This document shows positions 11,416 to 20,518 of a DNA stretch of 35,323 nt, one piece after another (positions within the stretch are counted from its first letter, which is position 1; every line of letters begins with the position of its first letter). This DNA comes from Sulfurospirillum sp. UBA12182 (GTDB lineage Bacteria; Campylobacterota; Campylobacteria; Campylobacterales; Sulfurospirillaceae). A program made the position numbers and the translations under genes. Below the pieces are notes generated by a model. The model was not told the origin of the DNA. It did not search any database and saw only the letters and a program-made list of their open reading frames with translations. The stretch covers positions 1-35,323 of the forward strand of contig DLUF01000098.1 in the NCBI GenBank assembly GCA_002742765.1. Direction: 5' to 3'.

Positions 11416-11442
11416 AAAAAGGACTTTGTAAGTCCTTTTTTT
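11416..11442 (+). terminator. rho-independent terminator after TrkA-like gene
   Basis: AAAAAGGACTT (11416-11426), loop TGT, AAGTCCTTTTT (11430-11440), then more T. This is a textbook hairpin with a T-run, 26 bases after the stop. Its T-run directly abuts the aroB -10 box. Confidence 0.9.
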
Positions 11443-11443
11443 G

Positions 11444-11449
11444 TATAAT
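11444..11449 (+). promoter_or_regulatory. -10 box of aroB operon, abutting the terminator
   Basis: TATAAT in the context TTGTATAAT. A start near 11456 gives a leader of about 20 bases to the aroB ATG at 11477. The preceding terminator hairpin occupies the place of a -35 element. Confidence 0.65.
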
Positions 11450-11476
11450 CGAGCTTATTTCAAATAGAAGAGAAAC

Positions 11477-12523
11477 ATGATAGTAGATATAAGTTTTGAA
11501 GCAAAAAAAAGTAATTCATATAAAGTAATTATTGATGAGTTAAAAGAGATAAAATTAGAGACAAAAGTTATCGTCGTAACAAATCCAACAGTTGCAAAGC
11601 TACATTTAGAAAATTTTTTGAAACTTTTACATGTAAAAGAACTCCATATTATACAAATTCCAGATGGAGAGAAGTTTAAAACACTAGATACTCTAAATAT
11701 GATTTTAGAAGGATGTTTTGAAAATAAACTTGATAGAAAGTCGACTCTTATCGCTTTTGGGGGAGGAGTTGTGGGAGATATGACAGGTTTTGCTGCTTCT
11801 ATCTATCAAAGAGGAATTGACTTCATCCAAGTTCCAACGACTCTTCTTTCACAAGTTGATGCAAGTGTTGGTGGCAAAACTGGAATCAATAACAAATTTG
11901 GCAAAAATCTTATAGGTACTTTTTGGCAACCTCGTGCAGTTTACTGTGAAACAGAGTTTTTAAAAACATTGCCACAAAGAGAGTTTAGTGCTGGAGTTGC
12001 TGAAATTATAAAAATGGCAGTTACTTTTGATAGAGAGTTTTTTGAATGGCTAGAAAATAATTCTTTACATGTAAAAGAAAATTTAGCTCAAGCTGTGAAA
12101 AAATGTGTACAGATAAAAGCAGATGTCGTTGCAAGTGATGAGAGAGAAGAGGGGATAAGAGCTGTTTTAAATTATGGACATACTTTCGCACATGTAATTG
12201 AGAATCAAACTGCTTATAAAAGGTATCTACACGGAGAAGCTGTTGCTATGGGTATAGATATGGCTAATTCTTTGGCTTTGAAGTTAGGACTTATACAAGA
12301 AGATGAGCTTTTAAGGATTAGAAATTTGCTTATGCGATATAACCTTCCTGTAAGTTACAAGATAACTTCACCTGAGGAATTTTATGAAGCATTTTTTCTT
12401 GATAAAAAATCACATAATTCAAAAATAAAATTTATTTTGCCTCATTCGATTGGGAATTTTGAAATGAGAGACGATATACCAAAAGAGACAGTTATCAAAA
12501 CTTTAGGGGAGTATAATGCTTAA
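11477..12523 (+). CDS. aroB: 3-dehydroquinate synthase
   Basis: A 348-residue AroB, converting DAHP to 3-dehydroquinate in the shikimate pathway with NAD and a divalent metal. Diagnostic motifs: [30 protein letters not shown], the metal ligand region in [15 protein letters not shown] and L-H-G-E-A-V-A-M-G. It is the first gene of the plus-strand run through mscS, mtaB, the FtsH-like gene and the BioV-like gene, and overlaps mscS by eight bases. Two TTTACATGTAAA palindromes lie inside it, both encoding L-H-V-K. Confidence 0.98.
   Translation: MIVDISFEAKKSNSYKVIIDELKEIKLETKVIVVTNPTVAKLHLENFLKLLHVKELHIIQIPDGEKFKTLDTLNMILEGCFENKLDRKSTLIAFGGGVVGDMTGFAASIYQRGIDFIQVPTTLLSQVDASVGGKTGINNKFGKNLIGTFWQPRAVYCETEFLKTLPQREFSAGVAEIIKMAVTFDREFFEWLENNSLHVKENLAQAVKKCVQIKADVVASDEREEGIRAVLNYGHTFAHVIENQTAYKRYLHGEAVAMGIDMANSLALKLGLIQEDELLRIRNLLMRYNLPVSYKITSPEEFYEAFFLDKKSHNSKIKFILPHSIGNFEMRDDIPKETVIKTLGEYNA
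11626..11637. repeat. TTTACATGTAAA palindrome (in aroB)
   Basis: Perfect copy; the symmetry extends to CTTTTACATGTAAAAG (11624-11639). It encodes L-H-V-K in AroB. Confidence 0.8.
12064..12075. repeat. TTTACATGTAAA palindrome (second in aroB)
   Basis: Perfect copy 438 bases after the first one in the same gene, again encoding L-H-V-K, here in a variable loop of AroB. Confidence 0.8.
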
Positions 12524-14120
12524 GAGGCTTTTCCTTGTAGCCCTTGTAGTGGTTTTTGCTTATGCTAATGAGCCACAAAATGAGAATACCCAAGTTGTAC
12601 CAAATATTGATGTAAATGCTCTTAATGATAGATTAAGTGCGATTGATTTTAGTCTAAAAGACAATATCTGGCTGATACGATATGAAAACTATATCACTTA
12701 TCAAAAGCTTATCGAAGAGTTGACACAGATTGATAAAGAAGTTGCAAAATATAAAAGAAAAAATGACCAAAAATCAAAAGAACTTTATGAAGAATATCTA
12801 GTTAAACAAGAAAATTTAGAAAAACAGATAGAGCTTTTAAATGAGTTTAAATCTTCTCCTTTTTTACAAATCGTCAAACCTGATGAGTTAGCAGCTAAAC
12901 CTTCTGTTACAAATCCTTTCGCCATCATAGGGGCTTTTTCTTATATAAAGCAGATTGAAAAAGAGAGAGATGATTATAGTAAAAAGATTCTCTCACTTGA
13001 TAATTTGATTTTGAGTTTACGAGAAAAAGAGGAGTTATTAAAGCAGCTTGTTGATGCTAATATTTCACAAGATGCAGTTACTCAGCTAGAGAGTATACGA
13101 AAAGATATCACAGCTTTTAACAGTGCGCATGATTTGGCACAAACGACATTTTCTTTGTATTCTAAAAAAGTAGATGAAGCAAAACTTGGTGTAACTGCTG
13201 ATATAAAAGCGCAAATGCAAAGAGCTTTCAATATCGGTATTTTTGTTGTAATTGTTCTTGTTTTTACTTTGGTTTTTAAATATATCGCTAAAAAGTATAT
13301 AAAAGATAACGAACGCTTTTATATGGCAAATAAAATTATCAATTTTACAAATATCACACTGATATTGTTGATTTTACTTTTTGCATATATCGAGAATGTT
13401 TCTTATCTAGTGACTGTTTTGGGTTTTGCTTCAGCTGGTATCGCTATTGCTATGAAAGATTGGTTTATGAGCATTTTAGGATGGCTTGTCATAGTCTTTG
13501 GTGGTAGTTTTCATGTTGGAGATAGGGTAAAAGTTCAAAAAGATGGGCTTCCTTGGGTTGGTGATATCATAGATATCTCTCTTTTGAGAATGACTATCTT
13601 AGAAGACATCACTTTAACAACATACATGGAAAACAGACGTTCAGGAAGAGTTGTTTTTATACCCAACAACTACATTTTTACGACACTTATCTCAAATTAT
13701 ACGCATGGAACTTTGAAAACAGTTTGGGATGGGATTGATTTTGCGATAACTTTTGAATCAAACCACAAAAAAGCACTCTATCTTATCAAAGAGATAACGA
13801 AAAAATACTCCAAAGGGTATACAGACATTGCAAGAAGAGGCTTAAATCAGTTAAGAAGCCAGTATAGTCTAAAAAATACAAATGTAGAACCTAGAATTTA
13901 CTCCTTCTTAGAGCCACATGGTATCGTGATTAGTACTTGGTATATGACCAACTCTTATGCAGCACTTACTCTAAGAAGTACGATTAGTGCAGAAATCATT
14001 GATGCAATTAAAAAAGAAGATGACATTAAGATAGCTTATCCTACTCAAACGATTAATATCAAACATACGCATGTACCAAATGAGCAACAACTTGATGTAA
14101 ATAAGGATGTATTGTATTGA
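12516..14120 (+). CDS. MscS-family mechanosensitive channel
   Basis: A 534-residue small-conductance mechanosensitive channel. It has a signal peptide (about 1-18), a charged periplasmic helical region (about 30-235), several TM helices (about 240-330), and the MscS pore and beta domain marked by [11 protein letters not shown] and F-H-V-G-D-R-V-K-V. It is larger than E. coli MscS (286 residues) because of the N-terminal periplasmic domain. Such channels open under hypo-osmotic stress to release solutes. The ATG lies within the end of aroB, with GGGGAG five bases upstream, implying coupled translation. Its stop (TGA, 14118-14120) is one base before the preferred mtaB start. Confidence 0.9.
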   Translation: MLKRLFLVALVVVFAYANEPQNENTQVVPNIDVNALNDRLSAIDFSLKDNIWLIRYENYITYQKLIEELTQIDKEVAKYKRKNDQKSKELYEEYLVKQENLEKQIELLNEFKSSPFLQIVKPDELAAKPSVTNPFAIIGAFSYIKQIEKERDDYSKKILSLDNLILSLREKEELLKQLVDANISQDAVTQLESIRKDITAFNSAHDLAQTTFSLYSKKVDEAKLGVTADIKAQMQRAFNIGIFVVIVLVFTLVFKYIAKKYIKDNERFYMANKIINFTNITLILLILLFAYIENVSYLVTVLGFASAGIAIAMKDWFMSILGWLVIVFGGSFHVGDRVKVQKDGLPWVGDIIDISLLRMTILEDITLTTYMENRRSGRVVFIPNNYIFTTLISNYTHGTLKTVWDGIDFAITFESNHKKALYLIKEITKKYSKGYTDIARRGLNQLRSQYSLKNTNVEPRIYSFLEPHGIVISTWYMTNSYAALTLRSTISAEIIDAIKKEDDIKIAYPTQTINIKHTHVPNEQQLDVNKDVLY

Positions 14121-14121
14121 T

Positions 14122-15363
14122 ATGAAGAAGGTATTTTTTAAAACTTTTGGTTGCAGAACAAACATCTACGATACTCAAATTATGATAGATTCTCTCAGTG
14201 ATTTTGAAGTCGTAGGAGATGAAAAAAATGCTGATTTGATTGTTGTTAATTCTTGTACAGTAACCAATGGCGCAGATAGTGGTGTTAGAAATTATATCAA
14301 TTCCGTTTCAAAAGAAGGGAAAAAAGTTGTCCTAGCTGGTTGTGGGGCTTTTAGCAAAGGGGAAGAGCTTTTTAAAGAGAAAAAAGTATTTGGTGTGATG
14401 GGACACTCTGAAAAAGAGAACATCAACACTCTTTTAAAAAATCAAATGGAGTTTTTTCAAATAGGAGATTTACACTCACTTGATAAGACGATTGTGAGTG
14501 ATTATCGAGGGAAGAGTAAAGCTTTTATCAAAATTCAAGAAGGGTGTAATTTTCGTTGTTCTTACTGTATCATCCCTTATGTAAGAGGTGATGCAAGAAG
14601 TCAAGATGAAGAGTTGATTTTAGAACAGATAAGAAAATTAGCATTCAACGGTTATGGAGAGTTTGTTTTAACAGGGACAAATATCGGTAGCTATGGAAGA
14701 GATAAAAAAAGCTCTCTTGGTAAATTAGTTCAAAAAATCGCTTCTATCAGAGGTGTAAGACGCATTAGACTAGGAAGCATAGAACCGATACAGATAGATG
14801 AGAGCTTCAAAGAGATTTTACAAGAGCCTTGGCTAGAGAGACATCTTCATATCGCTTTACAACACACCTCAAAACAGATGTTAACTCTTATGAGACGGAG
14901 AAATCAAGTAGATAAAGACTTAGTGCTTTTTGAAGAACTTGCCTCTTTGGGGTTTGCTTTGGGAACAGATTTTATCACTGGGCATCCAGGCGAGACTGAG
15001 GAGATTTGGGAAGAGGCTTTAGAAATATTCAAGAAGTTTCCGCTAACGCATATCCATGCTTTTACTTACTCCAAAAGAGATGGGACTCCAAGTGCTAGTA
15101 TGAAGCCACAGATTAGAGGAGATATCGCAAAACAGCGTTTGAAAGAGATTGAACAAATCGTTCATGGAAAAAATTATGAATTTAGAAAAAAGTTACAAGT
15201 CCCACTTGAAGTTTTGATAGAAGAGAAAAAAGGGGATTTGTATAGTGGATATGATCAATTTTACAATAAGATTTTTTTAAAAAGCCAACAAGACTTACTA
15301 AAAAATTGGGTTAAAATTGAGAAGTATGATATAAAAGAGGACGAAAATTATGCTACGTATTGA
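14122..15363 (+). CDS. mtaB: tRNA t6A methylthiotransferase
   Basis: A radical SAM methylthiotransferase of the MtaB subgroup, which converts t6A-37 to ms2t6A in tRNA. It has an N-terminal UPF0004 domain with three cluster cysteines (C11 in T-F-G-C-R-T-N, C45 in V-N-S-C-T-V, C74 in L-A-G-C-G) and a radical SAM core with C142-x3-C146-x2-C149, followed by a TRAM-like tail. T-F-G-C-R-T-N favours MtaB over MiaB. I chose ATG 14122 because the family normally begins M-K-K-V-x-F-K-T-F-G-C; an in-frame ATG at 14107 would overlap mscS and has its only Shine-Dalgarno-like sequence too close. The gene overlaps the FtsH-like gene by 14 bases. Confidence 0.92.
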   Translation: MKKVFFKTFGCRTNIYDTQIMIDSLSDFEVVGDEKNADLIVVNSCTVTNGADSGVRNYINSVSKEGKKVVLAGCGAFSKGEELFKEKKVFGVMGHSEKENINTLLKNQMEFFQIGDLHSLDKTIVSDYRGKSKAFIKIQEGCNFRCSYCIIPYVRGDARSQDEELILEQIRKLAFNGYGEFVLTGTNIGSYGRDKKSSLGKLVQKIASIRGVRRIRLGSIEPIQIDESFKEILQEPWLERHLHIALQHTSKQMLTLMRRRNQVDKDLVLFEELASLGFALGTDFITGHPGETEEIWEEALEIFKKFPLTHIHAFTYSKRDGTPSASMKPQIRGDIAKQRLKEIEQIVHGKNYEFRKKLQVPLEVLIEEKKGDLYSGYDQFYNKIFLKSQQDLLKNWVKIEKYDIKEDENYATY

Positions 15364-17017
15364 TTTGAAATCAAGAAAAATTTTAGTAGGCTCGATAGCT
15401 TTTTGTATCGTTATCGGATTGCTTTTGTTTGGTTATCTTCGTGGCGAAGCAAAAATCATTAACTTACAAACATATGAGATGTTACTAGAGAGTGGAGCTA
15501 TCAAGAAAGCTGTTATCCAAAACAATGAGGTTATCTTGTATGCAACAAATAACAGATACATCATCGTAAAAGATGGGATTGATTTACAAAAACTTTTAAC
15601 TCATGTCCCCATAGAAGTAAAAAGCGAAAATCCTCTTTTGGCTGATTTGGTAGTGACTTTTATTCTTATAGGTGCTCTTTTTGGTCTTTTGGTATATGCT
15701 AGAAAGAGACGACAAGAGGAGTATGTAAGAGAAGAAGAGTTACGCAAAAGTGCAAATATGGCATATGATCCATTTGCAAAAAGCGTTATCAAAGCCTCTA
15801 CGACAAGATATAAGTTTTCAGATATCGCTGGGATAGAGAGTGTAAAAGAGGAGTTGCAAGAGGTAGTTGATTTTCTAAAAAATCCTCTAAAATATCGAAA
15901 ATTTGGTATAAATCTACCAAAAGGTGTCTTGTTAGTAGGACCTCCAGGTGTTGGTAAAACGATGATAGCAAAAGCAGTAGCAGGAGAGGCAGAGGTGCCA
16001 TTTTTTTACCAAAGTGGAGCAAGTTTTGTTCAGATTTATGTAGGTATGGGTGCGAAAAGAGTAAGAGAACTCTTCTCTTATGCAAAAGCAAATGCTCCTT
16101 CAATCATCTTTATAGATGAGATAGATGCTGTTGGAAAAGCAAGAGGAGGAATGCGAAATGATGAGAGGGAATCTACTCTCAATGAGCTTTTAACCCAGAT
16201 GGATGGTTTTGAAGAAAATAGTGGAGTTATCGTTGTTGGAGCTACAAATAAAATAGATGTTATAGATGAAGCCTTACTCCGTTCAGGTCGTTTTGATAGA
16301 AGGATTTTTATCCCTATGCCTGATTTTGAAGATAGAGTAAAAATCTTAGAGATTTATTTAAGAGAAAAACCATTTGAGGCTGATATCAAAGAAGTTGCAC
16401 GGATGAGTGTAGGTTTTAGTGGGGCAGGGCTTGCAACTTTGGTCAATGAAGCTGCTATAAATGCTTTACGAGAAGGGCGTGAGCTTATCAGTTTAGATGA
16501 TTTTAGACAAGTAAAACAGAAAGTTTTAGTTGGAAAAAGAAAGTCGCTTAATTTTTCTGATGAAGAGAAGAAAATCCAAGCAACCTACCAAGGAGCAAAA
16601 GCTTTAAGTGCGTATTGGTTTGAGGTAGATTTTGACAAGATTACTATCGTAAATGATAGGTTAAAAGATGTTGATTTGGAGATAGAATCAAAATCCCAAA
16701 TGTTAGCAAAAATCAAAGTCTATCTTGCAGGTATGTGTGCTACAAAACTTCTATATAATGAGAGTTTTTCAAATTCTCATGAGGATTTAAGCAGAGCTAG
16801 AGAGATAGCAAAAAATATGGTTGAACTCTATGGTATGGGCGAAGCATTAGTACCTACTAATGATGATGTTTTACATATCTTAGATGAAGCTAGAAAAGAG
16901 GTTGAGAAGTTTTTAGAAGGCATGGAAAAACCTCTTATGAAAGTTTCATTGAAGCTTTTTGAAAAAGAGAGTATCACAAAAAGTGAATTAAAAGAGATGG
17001 TGGATGAACTTTTTTAG
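15350..17017 (+). CDS. FtsH paralogue lacking the HExxH protease motif
   Basis: A membrane AAA+ protein of 555 residues with the full FtsH layout: TM1 (about 11-30), a short periplasmic domain, TM2 (about 97-116), and an AAA module with Walker A G-P-P-G-V-G-K-T (197-204), Walker B F-I-D-E-I (254-258) and second region of homology (about 297-320). A peptidase-like C-terminal domain follows. Where FtsH has H-E-A-G-H this protein has Y-Q-G-A-K (413-417), so both zinc histidines and the catalytic glutamate are missing. The aspartate corresponding to the third zinc ligand appears to remain (D479). It should therefore be an ATP-driven unfoldase or chaperone, or a subunit modifying the true FtsH, not a protease. 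A shorter FtsH-like gene occupies this place in H. pylori, as I recall. Confidence 0.92.
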   Translation: MLRIDLKSRKILVGSIAFCIVIGLLLFGYLRGEAKIINLQTYEMLLESGAIKKAVIQNNEVILYATNNRYIIVKDGIDLQKLLTHVPIEVKSENPLLADLVVTFILIGALFGLLVYARKRRQEEYVREEELRKSANMAYDPFAKSVIKASTTRYKFSDIAGIESVKEELQEVVDFLKNPLKYRKFGINLPKGVLLVGPPGVGKTMIAKAVAGEAEVPFFYQSGASFVQIYVGMGAKRVRELFSYAKANAPSIIFIDEIDAVGKARGGMRNDERESTLNELLTQMDGFEENSGVIVVGATNKIDVIDEALLRSGRFDRRIFIPMPDFEDRVKILEIYLREKPFEADIKEVARMSVGFSGAGLATLVNEAAINALREGRELISLDDFRQVKQKVLVGKRKSLNFSDEEKKIQATYQGAKALSAYWFEVDFDKITIVNDRLKDVDLEIESKSQMLAKIKVYLAGMCATKLLYNESFSNSHEDLSRAREIAKNMVELYGMGEALVPTNDDVLHILDEARKEVEKFLEGMEKPLMKVSLKLFEKESITKSELKEMVDELF

Positions 17018-17513
17018 TGGATTTTGTTTTAGAGAAGAAGAGGAGTTGTTTGAAGCTTTTACATGTAAAGGTGAGTTTTGTATAAAAGGCTTTAGTTACG
17101 GGGCTATTAAAGCTTTTGAAAATGCTTGTGTAACAGAAACTCGTCTTGATAAACTCCAACTTTTTTCTCCTGCATTTTTTCAAAACAAGGATGAAAAATT
17201 TAAAAAACTTCAACTTCTAAGTTTTTGTAAAAATCAACAAGAGTATCTTGAAAAATTTGTTCAAAACGTGCTTTATCCATCTTGTGTAGATATCGAGAAG
17301 TTTTTACATGTACAAACAGCACAAGAGCTTAGAGAGCTTCTTTATTATGTTTATGATGAAGGTAAATTAAGAGCGTTAAAGAAAAAAGGTGTTGCGATAG
17401 AAGTTTATCTTGGCGCAAAAGATAAAATCATTGATGTAGTAGCAGCAAAAGAGTTTTTTCAGCCTTATGCAACCATCTATCTGTTACAAAACGTAGGACA
17501 CATCTTACACTAA
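17004..17513 (+). CDS. bioV: BioV-like pimeloyl-ACP methyl ester esterase
   Basis: A small alpha/beta hydrolase of 169 residues. It has the nucleophile elbow G-F-S-Y-G (S31), the strand L-Q-L-F-S-P-A-F-F, an acid residue D140 in L-G-A-K-D-K-I-I-D, and H166 in the terminal N-V-G-H. It is much shorter than BioH (about 255 residues) and apparently lacks most of the lid, as in BioV described from Helicobacter, which ends pimeloyl-ACP synthesis by removing the methyl ester before biotin ring assembly. The ATG lies inside the end of the FtsH-like gene (14-base overlap). Two TACATGTA palindromes lie in it. The name rests on size, motif spacing and taxonomic setting; another small esterase is possible. 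Confidence 0.65.
   Translation: MNFFSGFCFREEEELFEAFTCKGEFCIKGFSYGAIKAFENACVTETRLDKLQLFSPAFFQNKDEKFKKLQLLSFCKNQQEYLEKFVQNVLYPSCVDIEKFLHVQTAQELRELLYYVYDEGKLRALKKKGVAIEVYLGAKDKIIDVVAAKEFFQPYATIYLLQNVGHILH
17058..17069. repeat. TTTACATGTAAA palindrome (in bioV-like gene)
   Basis: Perfect copy near the start of the gene, encoding F-T-C-K. A related TACATGTA lies at 17305-17312. Confidence 0.8.
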
Positions 17514-17517
17514 AATT

Positions 17518-19767
17518 TCAATCTTCTTGGGTCATAACTAAATTTCTTCCGTTTGATTTTGCTTTATAAAGTGCAGCATCTGCTCTTGCTACCATAGTTT
17601 TTGCGTCATCTAAGCTTTGATAAGAAGCGACACCAAAAGAGGATGTTTTATGTCCAACATGAGAAAAGTTGTTTTCTTCGATTAATTTTCTCAATTTTTC
17701 TGCTAAAACCTTTGCCCCACCAAGTGAGGTCGCTGGTAAGAGGATTAAAAACTCTTCTCCTCCCCATCTTCCAAAAACATCTTCTTCTCGAAGATTGGCT
17801 TTTATAAGAGTAGAAAACTCTTTTAAAACTTCATCTCCGACTTGATGTCCAAAATTATCATTAACAGCTTTAAATTTATCAATATCAGCAATAATAATAG
17901 AAAAAGGTTCATTATGTCGTTTGACAAAACTTAATTGGTGTTCAAAAAATTCATCAAGTTTGAGACGATTATAGATACCAGTTAGTCTATCTGTAACAGA
18001 GAGTTCTTCGATATACTTTTTGTCTGTGATGTCTTGGCGTATAGCTATATAACCTATCTTGTCTCCATCTTCATTATATCTTGGAGATATGACGGCATCT
18101 ACCCAGTAGTCACTACCATCTTTACGTCTATTTTTCATCTCTCCATGCCAACTTTTATCTTCACTTATAACTTCCCAAAGCTCTTTATATAAAGAATCTG
18201 GCATCTCTTCGTGACGTACTATGTTGTGATTTTTACCTATCAATTCCTCTTTCGTATATCCTGAGATACGGCAAAATGCTTCACTAACTTCAGTGATAGT
18301 CCCTTCTAAATCTGTACTAGAGATGATGACATTTGCGTCTACAAGTGCTACATATTGCTCTAATTCTTTTTTCGAAGCTCTAAAATCAGTGATATCATTA
18401 AAAGTGATAACAACAGAGTTAACATTGGTAAAAGTATCATCAAAAATAGGCTGTGCATTTACCATAACCCAAACTTTTGTACCATCTTCTCGTATAATTC
18501 CCATGATTACATTTTCTTGTGCTTGTTTTGTTTGAAAAACCATTTTTGCTGGTCTTTTTTCTGGCGGAAAATGTGCTCCATCTTCATAAATAGCTTGCCA
18601 TTTTGGGTCATCACTTGTTTTTCCTATGATATCTTCCATATTTGCTTTTAAAATTTCTTGGGCTGCAAGATTACATTCGATGATTTCGCCATCTGCATTT
18701 TGTACTATTATGCCCTCTTGCATTGCCTGAAAAATTGAGCGGATTTGCATCTCAGAATGTTCTATTTGTTTTGTTTTTTCTTTGATTATCTTATAAGCTT
18801 CTTGTCTAGTATTTAACAAAGAGCGTACCCAAAGTGAAAAGAAAAGAGTGATTAAAAAACCGATAAATACACTCAACAGAGGAATGATTTTGTTTATGTT
18901 GCCTATATCTAAACCTATATTGCTTTTAAAATAAAATGTCCATTCATTACCATGAAAACTTACTTTTTTATAGCCGTTTAGTCGGGTGTTTTGTAGTTTA
19001 GGGTTACTATCATAAAGTTTTGTTTTTTTATTCATATCTTGTGTATCGTAGATTTCAAAATCTATCTTAATATATCTGGCACCTAAAACATTTTCAAATA
19101 ATTTTTTAACTTTTATCCCTGCAAAAATGACTCCTTTTGGCTGTGAGTTTTCGTCAAATAAAGGAGCAAAAATCGCAAATCCAGCTTTTTCATCAAAATC
19201 TTTTTCTTGTACAAGTTCGATTTTGGAAGACAAAGCAGGTTCTTTTGTGCTAAAAGCTTTTTCAATGGTATTGCGTCTTATACTTTCGCTTGCCATGTTA
19301 AAGCCTAAAATTCTCATGTTTTCAGTAGTAAAAGGTTCTATAAAAATACTTACAAAAGCATCTTTTGTCTGTTGGTCAGGAAAGATATTAAAGTTTTTAA
19401 AACCTTCATTTTTCATCTGTTCTATGAGAATGTTTTTATTTTCTTCGGTTACAAATTGTGCATAACCTACACCTTGGATACCTTGAAATTTATCAATCAG
19501 CCCTTGTGTTAAAATAAATGTTTGCCATTCGTCTCTTGTAACATTTTCAGAAGCTTCCATAAAAGAGACAGCAGATTGTATCAGTTGTATGTTTTCTTGT
19601 AATCTTTGTTTTACTAGAGTAATGATTTGTTCACTTGCAGTTTTAAAACGTAAACTCTCATTTTCTTCTAGCCATTTTTTACTTAGTAAGCCAATAAATA
19701 GAGTAATAAAAATTCCACATAAGAATATAAAAGAAGGTAATAGATGAACAAATTTATTGTTTTTCAT
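17518..19767 (-). CDS. CHASE-PAS-PAS diguanylate cyclase
   Basis: A 749-residue inner-membrane signalling enzyme. TM1 (about 10-28), a periplasmic CHASE-type ligand-binding domain (about 60-230, with I-Q-G-V-G-Y-A and I-F-A-P-L-F), TM2 (about 288-312), two PAS domains (about 340-460 and 465-585, the second ending Y-I-A-I-R-Q-D-I-T-D), and a GGDEF domain with G-G-E-E-F near residue 668. The active motif is intact, and R-E-E-D five residues before it matches the inhibitory RxxD site. It should make c-di-GMP in response to a periplasmic cue and possibly a PAS-bound cofactor. It converges on the BioV-like gene with only four bases between stops. It could supply signal to the LapD-like receptor in this window; that link is inference. 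Confidence 0.93.
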   Translation of the reverse strand: MKNNKFVHLLPSFIFLCGIFITLFIGLLSKKWLEENESLRFKTASEQIITLVKQRLQENIQLIQSAVSFMEASENVTRDEWQTFILTQGLIDKFQGIQGVGYAQFVTEENKNILIEQMKNEGFKNFNIFPDQQTKDAFVSIFIEPFTTENMRILGFNMASESIRRNTIEKAFSTKEPALSSKIELVQEKDFDEKAGFAIFAPLFDENSQPKGVIFAGIKVKKLFENVLGARYIKIDFEIYDTQDMNKKTKLYDSNPKLQNTRLNGYKKVSFHGNEWTFYFKSNIGLDIGNINKIIPLLSVFIGFLITLFFSLWVRSLLNTRQEAYKIIKEKTKQIEHSEMQIRSIFQAMQEGIIVQNADGEIIECNLAAQEILKANMEDIIGKTSDDPKWQAIYEDGAHFPPEKRPAKMVFQTKQAQENVIMGIIREDGTKVWVMVNAQPIFDDTFTNVNSVVITFNDITDFRASKKELEQYVALVDANVIISSTDLEGTITEVSEAFCRISGYTKEELIGKNHNIVRHEEMPDSLYKELWEVISEDKSWHGEMKNRRKDGSDYWVDAVISPRYNEDGDKIGYIAIRQDITDKKYIEELSVTDRLTGIYNRLKLDEFFEHQLSFVKRHNEPFSIIIADIDKFKAVNDNFGHQVGDEVLKEFSTLIKANLREEDVFGRWGGEEFLILLPATSLGGAKVLAEKLRKLIEENNFSHVGHKTSSFGVASYQSLDDAKTMVARADAALYKAKSNGRNLVMTQED

Positions 19768-19829
19768 AAAGTTCTAACCTTTTCAAAGTGCGCCAATGAT
19801 ATCAAAATTTTTCCTAAAACTAATTAAAA

Positions 19830-19858
19830 TTGACAAAAAAAGACAAATTCAATATAAT
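19830..19858 (+). promoter_or_regulatory. consensus sigma-70 promoter of tetR-mogA
   Basis: TTGACA at 19830-19835 and TATAAT at 19853-19858 with a 17-base spacer, an exact sigma-70 consensus. A -35 this good is unusual in Campylobacterota. The predicted start is near 19865, just before the palindrome at 19872. Confidence 0.85.
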
Positions 19859-19871
19859 CGTCACCTTTAGT

Positions 19872-19884
19872 TGACTTAAAGTCA
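19872..19884. promoter_or_regulatory. palindromic operator for TetR regulator
   Basis: TGACTT-A-AAGTCA is a perfect 13-base palindrome placed about 7-20 bases after the predicted transcription start and before the TetR start codon. This position suits an autorepressor. No other exact copy was seen in the window; the closest is TGACATAAGTCA at 21175-21186, before nrfH. Confidence 0.7.
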
Positions 19885-19902
19885 CAAATACAAGGGGGCA
19901 AA

Positions 19903-20508
19903 ATGCCTAAGATTGTGCGAAAAAATCAAAAAAAAAGAGCAATAGCTCTAGCCGCAATTGAGCTTTTTTATGAAAATGGATTGGTAAAAACTTCAGTTGA
20001 GTCTATCGCTAAAGCAGCAGGTGTTGGAAAAGGGACTGTGTATCTGTATTTTCACTCTAAAGAGGAGATAATCACAGAGATTTGGGATTTTGTTTGTGAA
20101 GTCTTAAATGAAACAAGAGAAAAAAGATACAAAGAAGCGTCGACTGTTGCACAGAAGATAGCTATTTTTTTCGACTTCTCTCCACTAGAAGAAGATGGAC
20201 TTATTAACAAACTTATCAAAATTTTTGGTATGAACCTCTCAATTATCCTAACAACTTCACATCCAGCTTTGCAAGATGATTATATAAAAAAGACACAAAA
20301 TGATATCGATCAGCTGAGAAAACTTTATCAAGAAGGTGTTTACAAAGGAGAGTTTCGAGATTTAGACCCTGAAGTCATAGGGGCGATTTTCGAAAATATG
20401 TTTAACGGTTCTATCATCAATTCTATGTGTAAAAATGAAGAGATTACAGCTATGAGAAAAGCGTTTCATATAAAGCGTGATATACTTTTAGAACTAATTA
20501 AAAAATAA
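19903..20508 (+). CDS. TetR/AcrR-family transcriptional regulator
   Basis: A 201-residue TetR-type regulator. The N-terminal helix-turn-helix (about 12-58) carries the family signature V-E-S-I-A-K-A-A-G-V-G-K-G-T-V-Y-L-Y-F followed by K-E-E-I. The remaining helices form a variable ligand pocket with no recognisable ligand. It is the first gene of a unit with mogA, ten bases downstream, behind a consensus promoter with a perfect palindrome, and has a strong GGGGG ribosome site. Autoregulation is likely from that layout. Possible wider targets include mogA and the nearby nrf operon, whose promoter carries a similar half-site; this is inference. Confidence 0.92.
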   Translation: MPKIVRKNQKKRAIALAAIELFYENGLVKTSVESIAKAAGVGKGTVYLYFHSKEEIITEIWDFVCEVLNETREKRYKEASTVAQKIAIFFDFSPLEEDGLINKLIKIFGMNLSIILTTSHPALQDDYIKKTQNDIDQLRKLYQEGVYKGEFRDLDPEVIGAIFENMFNGSIINSMCKNEEITAMRKAFHIKRDILLELIKK

Positions 20509-20518
20509 AAGGACATTT

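Noticed and set aside
14107-14121. Earlier ATG for mtaB
   Set aside because: Adds five residues not matching the family N-terminus and has its Shine-Dalgarno-like bases too close to the ATG.
15798-16103. 101-codon minus-strand frame within the FtsH-like gene
   Set aside because: Antisense to the conserved AAA domain, leucine-rich low-complexity product, no ribosome site.
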